Part shown: piece after piece, positions 41,417 through 49,460 of the stretch
Numbering within the stretch: the first letter of the stretch is position 1
How the letters are laid out: each line of letters begins with the position of its first letter
Assembly: GCF_003931915.1 (NCBI RefSeq)
Contig: NZ_RSAA01000020.1
Location: 186,001 to 250,000 of the forward strand
DNA from: Saccharopolyspora rhizosphaerae
GTDB taxonomy: Bacteria; Actinomycetota; Actinomycetes; Mycobacteriales; Pseudonocardiaceae
Reading direction: 5' to 3'
DNA length: 64,000 nt
Notes under the pieces: model-generated
What the model was told of the DNA's origin: nothing
The model's input: only the letters and a program-made list of their open reading frames with translations
Databases searched by the model: none
Made by a program: the position numbers and the translations under genes

Positions 41417-42678
41417 GCCTGCGCGACCAGGCCGCCGAGGTGCTGCTGGGCAACTGGCGCGGCCACAACACGATCCCGGCACCGGGCCTCTACCCGCACC
41501 AGTGGAGCTGGGACTCGGCGTTCATCGCCGTCGGGCTGCGGCACCTCTCCTCGCTGCGCGCGCAGCAGGAGCTGGAATCGCTGTTCGGCGCGCAGTGGGC
41601 CGACGGACGCGTGCCGCACATCGTCTTCGACCCCGAGGCCCCGCGGCAGGGTTACTTCCCCGGGCCCGAGTTCTGGCGCTCCGAGGAGGTCAACGGGCCG
41701 CAGCACCCCGACACCTCGGGGATCGTGCAACCGCCGGTGCACGCCTTGGCGGCCTGGGAGGTGCACGCCTCCGACCCGGAGACCTCGCGCCGGCGGAGCT
41801 TCCTGGAGCGGTTGTACCCGAAGCTGGTCGCCTGGCACGACTACCTGCGCGGACGGCGTGATCTCGGCGGCCGCGGACTGGTGTCGATCGTGCACCCGTG
41901 GGAGTCCGGGATGGACAACAGCCCGTCCTGGGACGCACCGCTGCAGCGCGTGGAACCCGTGCCGCCGACCGAGTTCCAGCGCCGGGACCTCGACCACGCT
42001 GACGCTTCGGAACGTCCCACCGACGCCGACTACGGCCGCTACGTCCGCCTCGCCGCCACCTACCGCGACCACGGCTACGCCGATGGCCTGCAGGTGCACG
42101 AGTTCGCCGTCGAGGACCCGGTGACCAACTCGCTGCTCGCCGCCTCCGAGGCCGCGCTGGTCCGCATCGCGCAGGAACTCGGCGAACCGGCGCACCCGCA
42201 CGAAGCTGAGGTGGCGCGGATCCGCGACGCGCTGCCCCTGCTGCTCGAGGACGGGTTGTTCCACTCCTACGACGTGCACGGCGGCGACCTGGTCCGCGGC
42301 GGCAGCGTCGCCGGACTGGTGCCGCTGGTGGTGCCCGGATTGCCGCAGGCCCAGGACCTCATCGCCACGGCCACCGGACCGCGGTTCCGCGCCGAGGAGC
42401 TCGGCGTCGTCCCCAGCTGGGACCTCACCGATCCGCTGTTCGACCCGTCCCGCTACTGGCGGGGCCCGGCCTGGTTCAACATCACCTGGCTCCTCCAGCG
42501 CGGGCTCGACGACCACGGAGCTCCCGAGCTCGCCCAGGTGCTCCGCACGGGCATGCTGACGGCAGCGAACCGGAGCGGGTTCCGCGAGTACATCGATCCC
42601 CGGACCTGCGAGGGCAAGGGCGCCCACCACTTCAGCTGGACAGCGGCGGTCGTCCTCGACCTCCTCGCCACCTCGTGA
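41413..42678 (+). CDS. GH63-type glycosidase (mannosyl/glucosylglycerate hydrolase-like)
   Basis: A 421-residue (alpha/alpha)6-barrel glycosidase. Features are YPHQWSWDSAFIAVGLRHL near the start, LVSIVHPWESGMDNSPSWD (the family's catalytic Asp region), and the end YWRGPAWFNITWLLQRGL with SGFREYIDP. It resembles single-domain GH63 enzymes that cleave mannosyl- or glucosylglycerate or related alpha-glycosides inside the cell. No signal peptide is seen, so it works on imported sugar. It overlaps the isomerase gene by 4 bp and is followed by a terminator. Confidence 0.85.
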   Translation: MSLRDQAAEVLLGNWRGHNTIPAPGLYPHQWSWDSAFIAVGLRHLSSLRAQQELESLFGAQWADGRVPHIVFDPEAPRQGYFPGPEFWRSEEVNGPQHPDTSGIVQPPVHALAAWEVHASDPETSRRRSFLERLYPKLVAWHDYLRGRRDLGGRGLVSIVHPWESGMDNSPSWDAPLQRVEPVPPTEFQRRDLDHADASERPTDADYGRYVRLAATYRDHGYADGLQVHEFAVEDPVTNSLLAASEAALVRIAQELGEPAHPHEAEVARIRDALPLLLEDGLFHSYDVHGGDLVRGGSVAGLVPLVVPGLPQAQDLIATATGPRFRAEELGVVPSWDLTDPLFDPSRYWRGPAWFNITWLLQRGLDDHGAPELAQVLRTGMLTAANRSGFREYIDPRTCEGKGAHHFSWTAAVVLDLLATS

Positions 42679-42680
42679 TC

Positions 42681-42720
42681 CCTCGGCGGTCCCCGCACCG
42701 GGGAGCGGTGACCGCCGAGG
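42681..42720 (+). terminator. Stem-loop after the GH63 gene
   Basis: The arms CCTCGGCGGTC and GACCGCCGAGG (11 bp, perfect) enclose an 18-nt loop that itself can form CCCCG-CAC-CGGGG. It begins 3 bp after the stop of the sugar catabolic operon. Confidence 0.65.
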
Positions 42721-42925
42721 TCCAGTCGCCGGAGGCAGCATGGGGGCCGCGTTCTCCCTCACCACCTGAAGCACCCTCGTGGCGAGTACGCCGGGACGCG
42801 TGAGTCATGCATCAGGAGCGGCGCACGGAGTCCACGGACGCGCTGCGCTCTCCCGTTCGGGGGTTTCCGCCACCCGCACCGCCAGGCGGAGCAGTTCTCG
42901 AACAGCTCCTAGCTCCCTGAGGCAA

Positions 42926-42950
42926 GGCCCCGCACGGAGGGCACGGGGCC
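42926..42950 (-). terminator. Stem-loop after mftD
   Basis: GGCCCCG and CGGGGCC (7 bp) with an 11-nt loop, 15 bp beyond the mftD stop. A modest hairpin. The surrounding 286-bp gap (42679-42964) has no other recognised feature. Confidence 0.45.
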
Positions 42951-42964
42951 CGTCACTCGACGCG

Positions 42965-44137
42965 TCAGTGCTCGCTGACCGGGTGCCGGGTGAAGCCCCT
43001 CGGGATGATGAGGTCTTCGAGGCTGAGGTCGTCGATCGAGGGCCGGCCGAGGGCCAGCAGGGACGAGTCGATGCCGGACCGCATGATGTCCAGGACGTTG
43101 CGGACTCCGGCTTGACCTTCGGCCGCAAGTCCCCAGAGGTAGGCGCGTCCGATGAGGACGGCCCGGGCACCCAGCGCGAGGGCCTTGACCACGTCGCTGC
43201 CTCGCCTGATCCCGCCGTCCAGCAGCACCTCGAGGTCGTCGCCGACGGCATCGGCGATCGCCGGGAGGAGTCGGATGGTGGCCGGCGTGGAGTCGAGGTT
43301 GTTGCCGCCGTGGTTGGACACGGAGATCGCCGTCGCTCCGATGTCGCGGGCCCGCCGGGCGTCGTCGGGGTGGGTGACGCCCTTGATCATGAACGGGCCA
43401 CCCCACTGCTCCCGCAACCACGCGATGTCCTCCCAGGTGGGAGGCGGGGTGAACATCCACTCGCCGTAGGCGCCGAAGAAGGTCGGCGCGTCCTGCCCCA
43501 GCGGCACCATGTTCGGCGTGGTCAGGTCCGGGAGCCCGTGCCGCACGAACCCGCTCAACCACCGCGGCCGCAGCAGCCCTTGCGGCGCGAACTTCAGCTT
43601 GGTGCGCAGGTCCAGCTTCTCCGGGATCGGCGGGCTGCCCCAGTCGCGCCCGGTGGCGAAGCACCAGTCGAGCGTGACGATGAGCCCCTTCGCGCCGGCC
43701 GCGCGGGCGCGCTCGGCACGGGCCAGCACCTTCTCCCTGTCCCCCACCCAGTACACCTGGAAGAACGTCTTCGGGTTCGCCTCGGCCACGTCCTCGACGG
43801 CACGGCTGGCGAACGACGACAACCCGATCGCCGTGCCCGCCTCCGCCGCGGCGCGGGCGACCGCGACCTCGCCGTCCGGGTGCACCGCCTGCACGCCGGT
43901 GGGTGACACGAGAACGGGCAGTGACAACTCCTGTCCCATCACGGTCGTCGACATCTCCCGCTTGGCCGGCAGGTCCGCCACCCGCGGCGCGAACCCGAGC
44001 TCGCGGAAGGCCTCGATGTTGTCGTGGAGCGTGGAGCCGCTCTCGCTGCCGGCCACCAGCGCGAGGTAGACCGACCTGGGCAGTCGCCTGCGGGCGCGCC
44101 GGTGCGCCTCCGCCACTGTTTCGAACCACTCCGCCAT
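42965..44137 (-). CDS. mftD: MftD-type FMN dehydrogenase (pre-mycofactocin synthase)
   Basis: A 390-residue alpha-hydroxyacid dehydrogenase-fold FMN protein. The start (WFETVAEAHRRARRRLPRSVY) and STTVMGQELSLPVLVSPTGVQ, together with RDWGSPPIPEKLDL, YGEWMFTPPPTWEDIAWLRE and VSNHGGNNLDSTPA, match MftD as I remember it, better than lactate oxidases. MftD oxidatively deaminates the Val-Tyr-derived AHDP to pre-mycofactocin, the redox-active form. FMN-phosphate binding is seen in LLDGGIRRGSDVVKALALGA. It is divergent from mno, which needs mycofactocin. The core genes mftA, mftB and mftC are not in the window. A paralogue acting on another hydroxyacid cannot be excluded. Confidence 0.85.
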   Translation of the reverse strand: MAEWFETVAEAHRRARRRLPRSVYLALVAGSESGSTLHDNIEAFRELGFAPRVADLPAKREMSTTVMGQELSLPVLVSPTGVQAVHPDGEVAVARAAAEAGTAIGLSSFASRAVEDVAEANPKTFFQVYWVGDREKVLARAERARAAGAKGLIVTLDWCFATGRDWGSPPIPEKLDLRTKLKFAPQGLLRPRWLSGFVRHGLPDLTTPNMVPLGQDAPTFFGAYGEWMFTPPPTWEDIAWLREQWGGPFMIKGVTHPDDARRARDIGATAISVSNHGGNNLDSTPATIRLLPAIADAVGDDLEVLLDGGIRRGSDVVKALALGARAVLIGRAYLWGLAAEGQAGVRNVLDIMRSGIDSSLLALGRPSIDDLSLEDLIIPRGFTRHPVSEH

Positions 44138-44202
44138 GCCACATCACGCTAGGCGCCGCCACCGAGGTGAGCCACCGTGCGACCGGGCCCACCCCGACCC
44201 CT

Positions 44203-44265
44203 CCGATCGAACAGGTCCCCGTCCCGGTACCTGACCGATCGGACGGGTGCTGCCCTCACCGATCG
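44203..44265. promoter_or_regulatory. Three CCGATCG repeats between mftD and mno
   Basis: CCGATCG occurs at 44203, 44235 and 44259 within the 305-bp divergent gap, the latter two extended as CCGATCGGAC and CCGATCGTCC. Such clustered short repeats upstream of two co-functional genes suggest a regulator-binding region. The NarL-type response regulator at 50174-50836 is one candidate binder. No clear -35/-10 pair was seen. Confidence 0.4.
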
Positions 44266-44442
44266 TCCGGACCTGGGTCCTCGGACGAGGGGTCTTGCTC
44301 CGCTGCCGTTCTCCCCGGGGGTTCGGCACGGCTAACTTCCGCCCCGAGCCGGGTCGACGCCGGTGTCCCCGGAACCGGCCGCGGCGCTCCTCCACCCGGC
44401 CGGAGAGCAACGTGCCACGACGCGCGTGGAAAGGACAGCGAC

Positions 44443-45735
44443 ATGCAGGTCGATGAGCTGCTCAAGCCGTTCCCGATCAAGGAGTTCCACCCGTTCCCCC
44501 GGGCCCTGATGGGCCCCGGTTCGCACGAGATGATCGGCCCGGAGGCGTTGAACCTGGGCTTCAAGAAGACGCTGGTGATGACCTCCGGTCTGCGCGGCAC
44601 CGACATCGTGCACAAGATCGTCGAATCGATGCGCTACCACGGTCTCGAAGTGGTGGTCTACGACCAGGTCGAGTCCAATCCCAAGGACTACAACGTGATG
44701 GACTCCGTCGCGATGTACCAGGAGAACGGCTGCGACTCGTTCGTCTCGATCGGCGGCGGTTCCTCGCACGACGCGTGCAAGGGCGCGCGGATCTCGGTGG
44801 CCCACGACGGCCGCAACGTCAACGAGTTCGAGGGCTTCAACAAGTCCGAGAACCCCAAGAACCCGCCGCACATCGCGGTGTCCACCACAGCGGGCACGGG
44901 GTCGGAGACCTCCTGGGCCTACGTCATCACCGACACCACCACGGACCCCGACAACCCGCACAAGTACGTCGCCTTCGACGACAACTCGGTGACCACGCTG
45001 GCCATCGACGACCCGGTCCTCTACTACGACTGCCCGATCGACTACACCGCGCAGTGCGGCTTCGACGTGCTCGCGCACGCCTCCGAGCCCTACATCTCGC
45101 GGCTGAACTTCCCGCCGTCGCTGGGCAACGCCCTGCACGCGGTGAAGCTGACCGCCCAGCACTTGCGCCAGGCGGTGTGGAACGGTCAGGACCTGCCCGG
45201 ACGCGAGGGCATGATGTACGCGCAGTACATCGCCGCGCAGGCGTTCAACTCGGGCGGTCTGGGCATCATCCACTCGATCTCGCACGCCGTCAGCGCGTTC
45301 TACGACACCCACCACGGGCTCAACAACGCCGTCGCGCTGCCGCGCGTGTGGGCGTTCAACATGCCGGTGGCCTACAAGCGGTTCGCCGAGATCGCCGAGG
45401 CGATGGGCGTCGACACCCACGGCATGACCGACCCGCAGGCCGCTGACGCCGCGCTCAACGCCGCGATCCGGCTGCTGCGCGACGTGGGCATCCCGGAGCG
45501 GTTCGTCGACGTCAACGCCGACAGCTACTCGAAGAACCGGCTGGGCCAGGGCCCGACGAAGTTCTACGAGCAGTCCCAGGAGATCAAGGGCGACGCCGGC
45601 GACGTCGACCGCATCACCCACCACGTCCTGGGTGATGCCTGCACGCCGGGCAACGCCAAGGAGTGCACGTTCGACACCGTTCGCCCGGTGGTCGAGCACT
45701 GCATGACCGGGGATCTGGACGACCTGCTGACCTGA
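44443..45735 (+). CDS. mno: NDMA-type, mycofactocin-dependent methanol/alcohol dehydrogenase
   Basis: A 430-residue iron-containing-ADH-family enzyme of the nicotinoprotein group (Mno/ThcE), which oxidises methanol and other primary alcohols with tightly bound NAD and hands electrons to mycofactocin. Marks are the start DELLKPFPIKEFHPFPRALM, SVAMYQENGCDSFVSIGGGS, SHDACKGARISVAHDG, TTAGTGSETSWAYVITDTTT, the metal-ligand segments CGFDVLAHASEPYISR and HSISHAVSAFYDTHHGLNNA, and GDACTPGNAKECTFDTVRP. ATG after AAAGGACA. It is divergent from mftD and followed, after a hairpin, by moxR, VWA and mftM. Assignment rests on remembered family sequences and context. Confidence 0.88.
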   Translation: MQVDELLKPFPIKEFHPFPRALMGPGSHEMIGPEALNLGFKKTLVMTSGLRGTDIVHKIVESMRYHGLEVVVYDQVESNPKDYNVMDSVAMYQENGCDSFVSIGGGSSHDACKGARISVAHDGRNVNEFEGFNKSENPKNPPHIAVSTTAGTGSETSWAYVITDTTTDPDNPHKYVAFDDNSVTTLAIDDPVLYYDCPIDYTAQCGFDVLAHASEPYISRLNFPPSLGNALHAVKLTAQHLRQAVWNGQDLPGREGMMYAQYIAAQAFNSGGLGIIHSISHAVSAFYDTHHGLNNAVALPRVWAFNMPVAYKRFAEIAEAMGVDTHGMTDPQAADAALNAAIRLLRDVGIPERFVDVNADSYSKNRLGQGPTKFYEQSQEIKGDAGDVDRITHHVLGDACTPGNAKECTFDTVRPVVEHCMTGDLDDLLT

Positions 45736-45750
45736 TCCCCCTCCCGGACC

Positions 45751-45792
45751 GGCCGTGGCGCCGCGCGCGCCCCTTGCGGCGCCACGGCCTTT
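45751..45792 (+). terminator. Intrinsic terminator/attenuator between mno and the moxR gene
   Basis: The arms GGCCGTGGCGCCGC and GCGGCGCCACGGCC pair perfectly (14 bp, 11-nt loop) and are followed by TTT. It lies 15 bp past the mno stop and 38 bp before the moxR start, so it would let mno be made in large excess over the downstream accessory proteins if read-through is partial. Confidence 0.75.
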
Positions 45793-45829
45793 CCCACCGC
45801 AGCACGACTCGTACTCCGGAGGTAGCGCA

Positions 45830-47017
45830 GTGCTCGAGGACATCGCGGACCAGCCCGGCGACAAGCCCTTCGAATCGGTGGAGGAGGTGATCAACCGCTT
45901 CGGCGAGCACGGCTACATCGCCGACCGACGCCTGGCCACCACCGTCTACCTCCAGTCCAGGTTGGACAAACCACTGCTGTTGGAAGGTCCAGCGGGCGTG
46001 GGCAAGACCGAGCTCGCCAAGTCGCTCGCCGAGGTCACCGGCCGGAAGTTGTTGCGGCTGCAGTGCTACGAGGGTCAGGATGAGAGCAAGGCGCTCTACG
46101 AGTGGGACTACGGCAAGCAGCTGCTCTACACCCAGATGCTGCGGGACAAGATCGGCGAGATCATCGCCGACGCGCCGGACCTGGCCACCGCGATCGACCG
46201 GATCGGCGCCCAGGACAGCGTGTTCTTCTCCGACCGATTCCTGGCCGCCCGCCCGCTGCTGGAAGCCATCCGCGGTGAACAGCCCGCGGTGCTGCTGGTC
46301 GACGAGGTGGACCGGGCCGACGAGGCGCTGGAGGCGGTGCTGCTGGAGTGCCTGGCGGAGTTCCAGGTGTCGGTGCCCGAAGTCGGCACCTACACCGCCA
46401 GCACCCCGCCGCACGTGGTGCTGACCTCCAACAACACCCGCGACCTGTCGGCCGCGCTGAAACGCCGGTGCCTGCACCTGTTCCTGGACTACCCGGACCA
46501 CGACCGGGAGCTGGAGATCGTGCGCTCGAAGCGCACCGGCCTGCCGGAACACCTCGCCGAGCAGCTGGTGTCGGTGGTGCGGCAGTTGCGGACGTTGAAG
46601 CTGCGCAAGGCGCCGTCGATCTCCGAAACGATCGACTGGGCGCGGACCCTGGCCGTGCTCGGGGCCGACGACCTGGGGCCGGACGTGCTGTCGGAGACGG
46701 TCAACGTGGTCGTGAAGTACGAGCGGGACCTGCACCAGGCGCTCGACGTGATCGGGCACATGGCCGACCCGAACCGCGACGTCCCCGAGCAGCTGCCCAC
46801 CCACGGACACGGACACGGACACGGCCATGGGCACGACCACGGACATGGGCACGACCACGACGGCCTCGACGGCAAGGAGGTCCGGGCCGCCAAGGACCAG
46901 CCCGGCCGGCACGACGAGGCCTACTACGGGGCACCGGGTTCCAGCAGCTCTGCGCAGCGCAGCACGGGCGGGCAGGGACACCGGGCGTTCTCCTCGGTGA
47001 CCCGCCGCAAGTCGTGA
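45830..47017 (+). CDS. MoxR-family AAA+ ATPase with a His-rich tail
   Basis: A 395-residue AAA+ protein. Walker A is LLLEGPAGVGKTELAKSLAE (Lys59), Walker B AVLLVDEVDRADEALEAVLL, sensor 1 VVLTSNNTRDLS, and an arginine finger LKRRCLHLFLDYPD. MoxR ATPases work with VWA proteins to activate or insert metal into enzymes; the VWA partner is encoded 10 bp downstream. From about residue 324 there is a run of alternating His and Gly/Asp (46803-46862) that looks like a metal-binding segment, followed by a disordered tail. GTG start with GGAGG 7 nt before. Activation of the nearby metal-dependent Mno is the natural hypothesis. Confidence 0.88.
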   Translation: MLEDIADQPGDKPFESVEEVINRFGEHGYIADRRLATTVYLQSRLDKPLLLEGPAGVGKTELAKSLAEVTGRKLLRLQCYEGQDESKALYEWDYGKQLLYTQMLRDKIGEIIADAPDLATAIDRIGAQDSVFFSDRFLAARPLLEAIRGEQPAVLLVDEVDRADEALEAVLLECLAEFQVSVPEVGTYTASTPPHVVLTSNNTRDLSAALKRRCLHLFLDYPDHDRELEIVRSKRTGLPEHLAEQLVSVVRQLRTLKLRKAPSISETIDWARTLAVLGADDLGPDVLSETVNVVVKYERDLHQALDVIGHMADPNRDVPEQLPTHGHGHGHGHGHDHGHGHDHDGLDGKEVRAAKDQPGRHDEAYYGAPGSSSSAQRSTGGQGHRAFSSVTRRKS

Positions 47018-47027
47018 GGAGCCCCTC

Positions 47028-48545
47028 GTGGAATCAGCCCTGCACCGGTTCGTGCGCTTGTTGCGCCTCTTCGGCGTGCGCATCTCGGTCTCGGAGGCCA
47101 CCGACGCGATGCGCTGCGCCGCCCAGCCCGGCATGCTCGACGACCGCGAGGCGCTGCGCGACGCGCTGAAGGTCGCGATGATCAAGGACCGCCGCGACGA
47201 GGAGATCTTCGACGAGGTCTTCGAGGCGTTCTTCACGCTGCGCCCGGTGGTCGGTGACGACCGGGCGCACGAGCACAGCCACGAGCACGACGACCTCTCC
47301 GACACCGGCGAGCTGCAGTCCTTCACCGTCTCCGAGGAACCAGCGGAGACCCCGCAGGAGGGCCACACGCACGAGAAGCCTGCTGACATCCGGGACTACT
47401 TCGATCCCGAAGACCTGGCGCAGCAGTACAACCTGCACCAGGAGAGCAACAAGATCGACCTGGCGTCGATGACCGACGAGGTGGTCTTCTCGAACGACGA
47501 CAGCAGCGCCGGTGGCGGTTCGGCGCCGTCGGTGCAGCTGGAGACCGAGCACCTGCACAACGCCGGCACGCCCGGCTCGCTGGCCGAGCACACCGGCCAG
47601 CGCATCGAGACCTCGCTGAGCATCGCCGAGGAGCAGACGCTGCTGGACTGGCTCGCCGACGACGAGGAGCCCGACTCCACGCCGCGGGGGCAGCTCACCG
47701 GTGTCTTGGAGAACCTGCCCGAGTTGCTCAAGCAGCACCTGGCCAAGCTCGCCGAGCTCGAGCGCACGGCCACGGAGTCCCGCGAGGTCACCTCCGGGCG
47801 GCTCGACCGGGTCGACGAGGGCGAACGGCAGCAGCTGGAGGAGTCGCTGCGGCGGATCGTGCACAGCCTGCGCGGTGCGCCGACCAGCAAGCGCCGCAAC
47901 ACCCCGCGCGGACGGGTGCACCCGGCGCGGACGATGCGGCGCAACATGCGCTACGACGGCGTCCCGTTCCGCCCGGTCACGGTCACCCGCGCCGAGGACA
48001 AGCCCCGGCTGGTGGTGCTCGCCGACGTCTCGTTGTCGGTGCGCTCCACCGCGCGGTTCACGCTGCACCTGGTGCACGGGCTGCAGTCGCTGTTCACGCA
48101 GGTTCGCACGTTCGCGTTCGTGGACGGCCCGGTGGAGATCTCGGAGCTGTTCACCGACCACCCGCTGGAGCGCGCGCTGGGGCTGGTCTTCGACGGCCTG
48201 CCGCATGGCGGTGTCCTCGACGTGGACGGCAACTCCGACTACGGCGCGACGTTCGCGAAGTTCCTCGACGAGTTCGGCAGCACGCTCAACCGCCGGACCA
48301 CCGTGCTCATCCTCGGTGACGGGCGCGGCAACGGCAACGACCCCCAGGTCGAAGCGCTCGCCGAGATCGCCCGTCGCGCCCGGGAAACCATCTGGCTCAC
48401 CCCGGAACCGCGGTACTCGTGGCGGTTGGGCCGCTGCGACCTGCCGGACTACGCCGAGCACTGCGACCGGGTGCAGGTCGTGCGCGACCTGTCCGGGCTG
48501 GCGAAGGCGGCGGAGTCCATCGCCACGGAGGTGACCGGGCGGTGA
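47028..48545 (+). CDS. VWA-domain (CoxE-like) partner protein of MoxR
   Basis: A 505-residue protein. The N-terminal about 70 residues (LHRFVRLLRLFGVRISVSEA) are the helical CoxE front. The middle is acidic and includes a small His/Glu-rich stretch (HEHSHEHDD) echoing the His-rich tail of the ATPase. From about residue 310 comes the VWA domain with MIDAS motif LADVSLSVRSTARFT and the later ILGDGRGNGNDP. It starts with GTG 10 bp after the ATPase gene and ends overlapping mftM by 4 bp (GTGA), so the three are translationally coupled. The likely role is adaptor between the ATPase and its client enzyme. Confidence 0.87.
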   Translation: MESALHRFVRLLRLFGVRISVSEATDAMRCAAQPGMLDDREALRDALKVAMIKDRRDEEIFDEVFEAFFTLRPVVGDDRAHEHSHEHDDLSDTGELQSFTVSEEPAETPQEGHTHEKPADIRDYFDPEDLAQQYNLHQESNKIDLASMTDEVVFSNDDSSAGGGSAPSVQLETEHLHNAGTPGSLAEHTGQRIETSLSIAEEQTLLDWLADDEEPDSTPRGQLTGVLENLPELLKQHLAKLAELERTATESREVTSGRLDRVDEGERQQLEESLRRIVHSLRGAPTSKRRNTPRGRVHPARTMRRNMRYDGVPFRPVTVTRAEDKPRLVVLADVSLSVRSTARFTLHLVHGLQSLFTQVRTFAFVDGPVEISELFTDHPLERALGLVFDGLPHGGVLDVDGNSDYGATFAKFLDEFGSTLNRRTTVLILGDGRGNGNDPQVEALAEIARRARETIWLTPEPRYSWRLGRCDLPDYAEHCDRVQVVRDLSGLAKAAESIATEVTGR

Positions 48546-49447
48546 CCGCGGGAGAACGCGCGACGCTGCACCACATCGACCCGCTGGCGCCGCACGGTCA
48601 CGATCCCCTGGTCACCGTGGGCAAGCACGACTCGACGTGCGAAGCGGGTGTGATGGTGACCCACACCGAGCACTTCTGCCTGCACCGGCGCGGTCACCGG
48701 ATGGAGATCACCCACTGGCTGCGCCCCGAGCAGCTGGACAACAACCTCGCGGGCCTGCTCGCCGACGAGCTGTTCGCGCCCGGCTGGCTCAGCGGCGTGG
48801 AGGTCTTCGAGCGGGTGTTCACCGAGGTGGTGCAGTCCGTGGTCGACGACCCGCTGCGGGCGTGGACGACCTTCTACGACAACACCTTGGGACGCATCCG
48901 CGAGTGCTGGGCGCGGCCGGCCGGCTGCGCGCCGCACTCGTCGATCGCCGACTTCGCCCCGCTGTACCAGCGGGTGCTGCAGGTCGCTCCGCCGGGCCGG
49001 GTGCTGGACCTGGGGTCGTGCTTCGGGTTCCTGCCGCTTCTGCTGGCCGAGCGCGGTGAGCACTCGGTCATCGCCTCCGACCTGGCTCCCGGCAGCATGC
49101 GACTGCTGGAGGTGGTCGCGGCGTCCCGGGGGCACCGGATGCACACCCTGGTGTGCGACGCCGCCCAGGTCCCGCTGCCGGACGGCGCGGTCGACACGGT
49201 CACGGCGATGCACCTGCTCGAACACCTCGAGCCCGCGCGGGGCGACGCGGTCCTCGCCGAGGCGCTGCGCCTGGCTCGCCGCCGCGTCATCATCGCGGTG
49301 CCCTTCGAGGACCGGCCCAACGCGGCCTTCGGCCACGTCCGCACCTTCACCGCAGCCGACCTCGACCACCTCGGCGCCAGCACCGGACACCGCTACGAAG
49401 TCACCCACCACCACGGAGGCTGGCTCGACCTCCTCAAAGCCCCCTGA
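48542..49447 (+). CDS. mftM: Mycofactocin oligosaccharide methyltransferase (MftM)
   Basis: A 301-residue SAM-dependent methyltransferase. The class I core is VLDLGSCFGFLPLLLAERGE, then VIASDLAPGSMRLLEVVAAS, VCDAAQVPLPDGAVDTVTAM and HLLEHLEPARGDAVLAEAL. The N-terminal about 145 residues (HIDPLAPHGHDPLVTVGK, HREM-like ITHWLRPEQLDNNLAG, FERVFTEVVQSVVDDPLRAW) match what I remember of MftM, which methylates the glucose chain of mycofactocin. GTG start overlapping the VWA stop. Placement behind mno and the MoxR pair supports the call. Identity to characterised MftM was not computed. Confidence 0.82.
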   Translation: MTAGERATLHHIDPLAPHGHDPLVTVGKHDSTCEAGVMVTHTEHFCLHRRGHRMEITHWLRPEQLDNNLAGLLADELFAPGWLSGVEVFERVFTEVVQSVVDDPLRAWTTFYDNTLGRIRECWARPAGCAPHSSIADFAPLYQRVLQVAPPGRVLDLGSCFGFLPLLLAERGEHSVIASDLAPGSMRLLEVVAASRGHRMHTLVCDAAQVPLPDGAVDTVTAMHLLEHLEPARGDAVLAEALRLARRRVIIAVPFEDRPNAAFGHVRTFTAADLDHLGASTGHRYEVTHHHGGWLDLLKAP

Positions 49448-49460
49448 CCCACCGACTCCC

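Noticed and set aside
42679..44442. A small mftA precursor peptide gene near mftD and mno
   Set aside because: I looked for a short frame ending in a Val-Tyr motif in both gaps and saw none. The core mycofactocin genes seem to be elsewhere.
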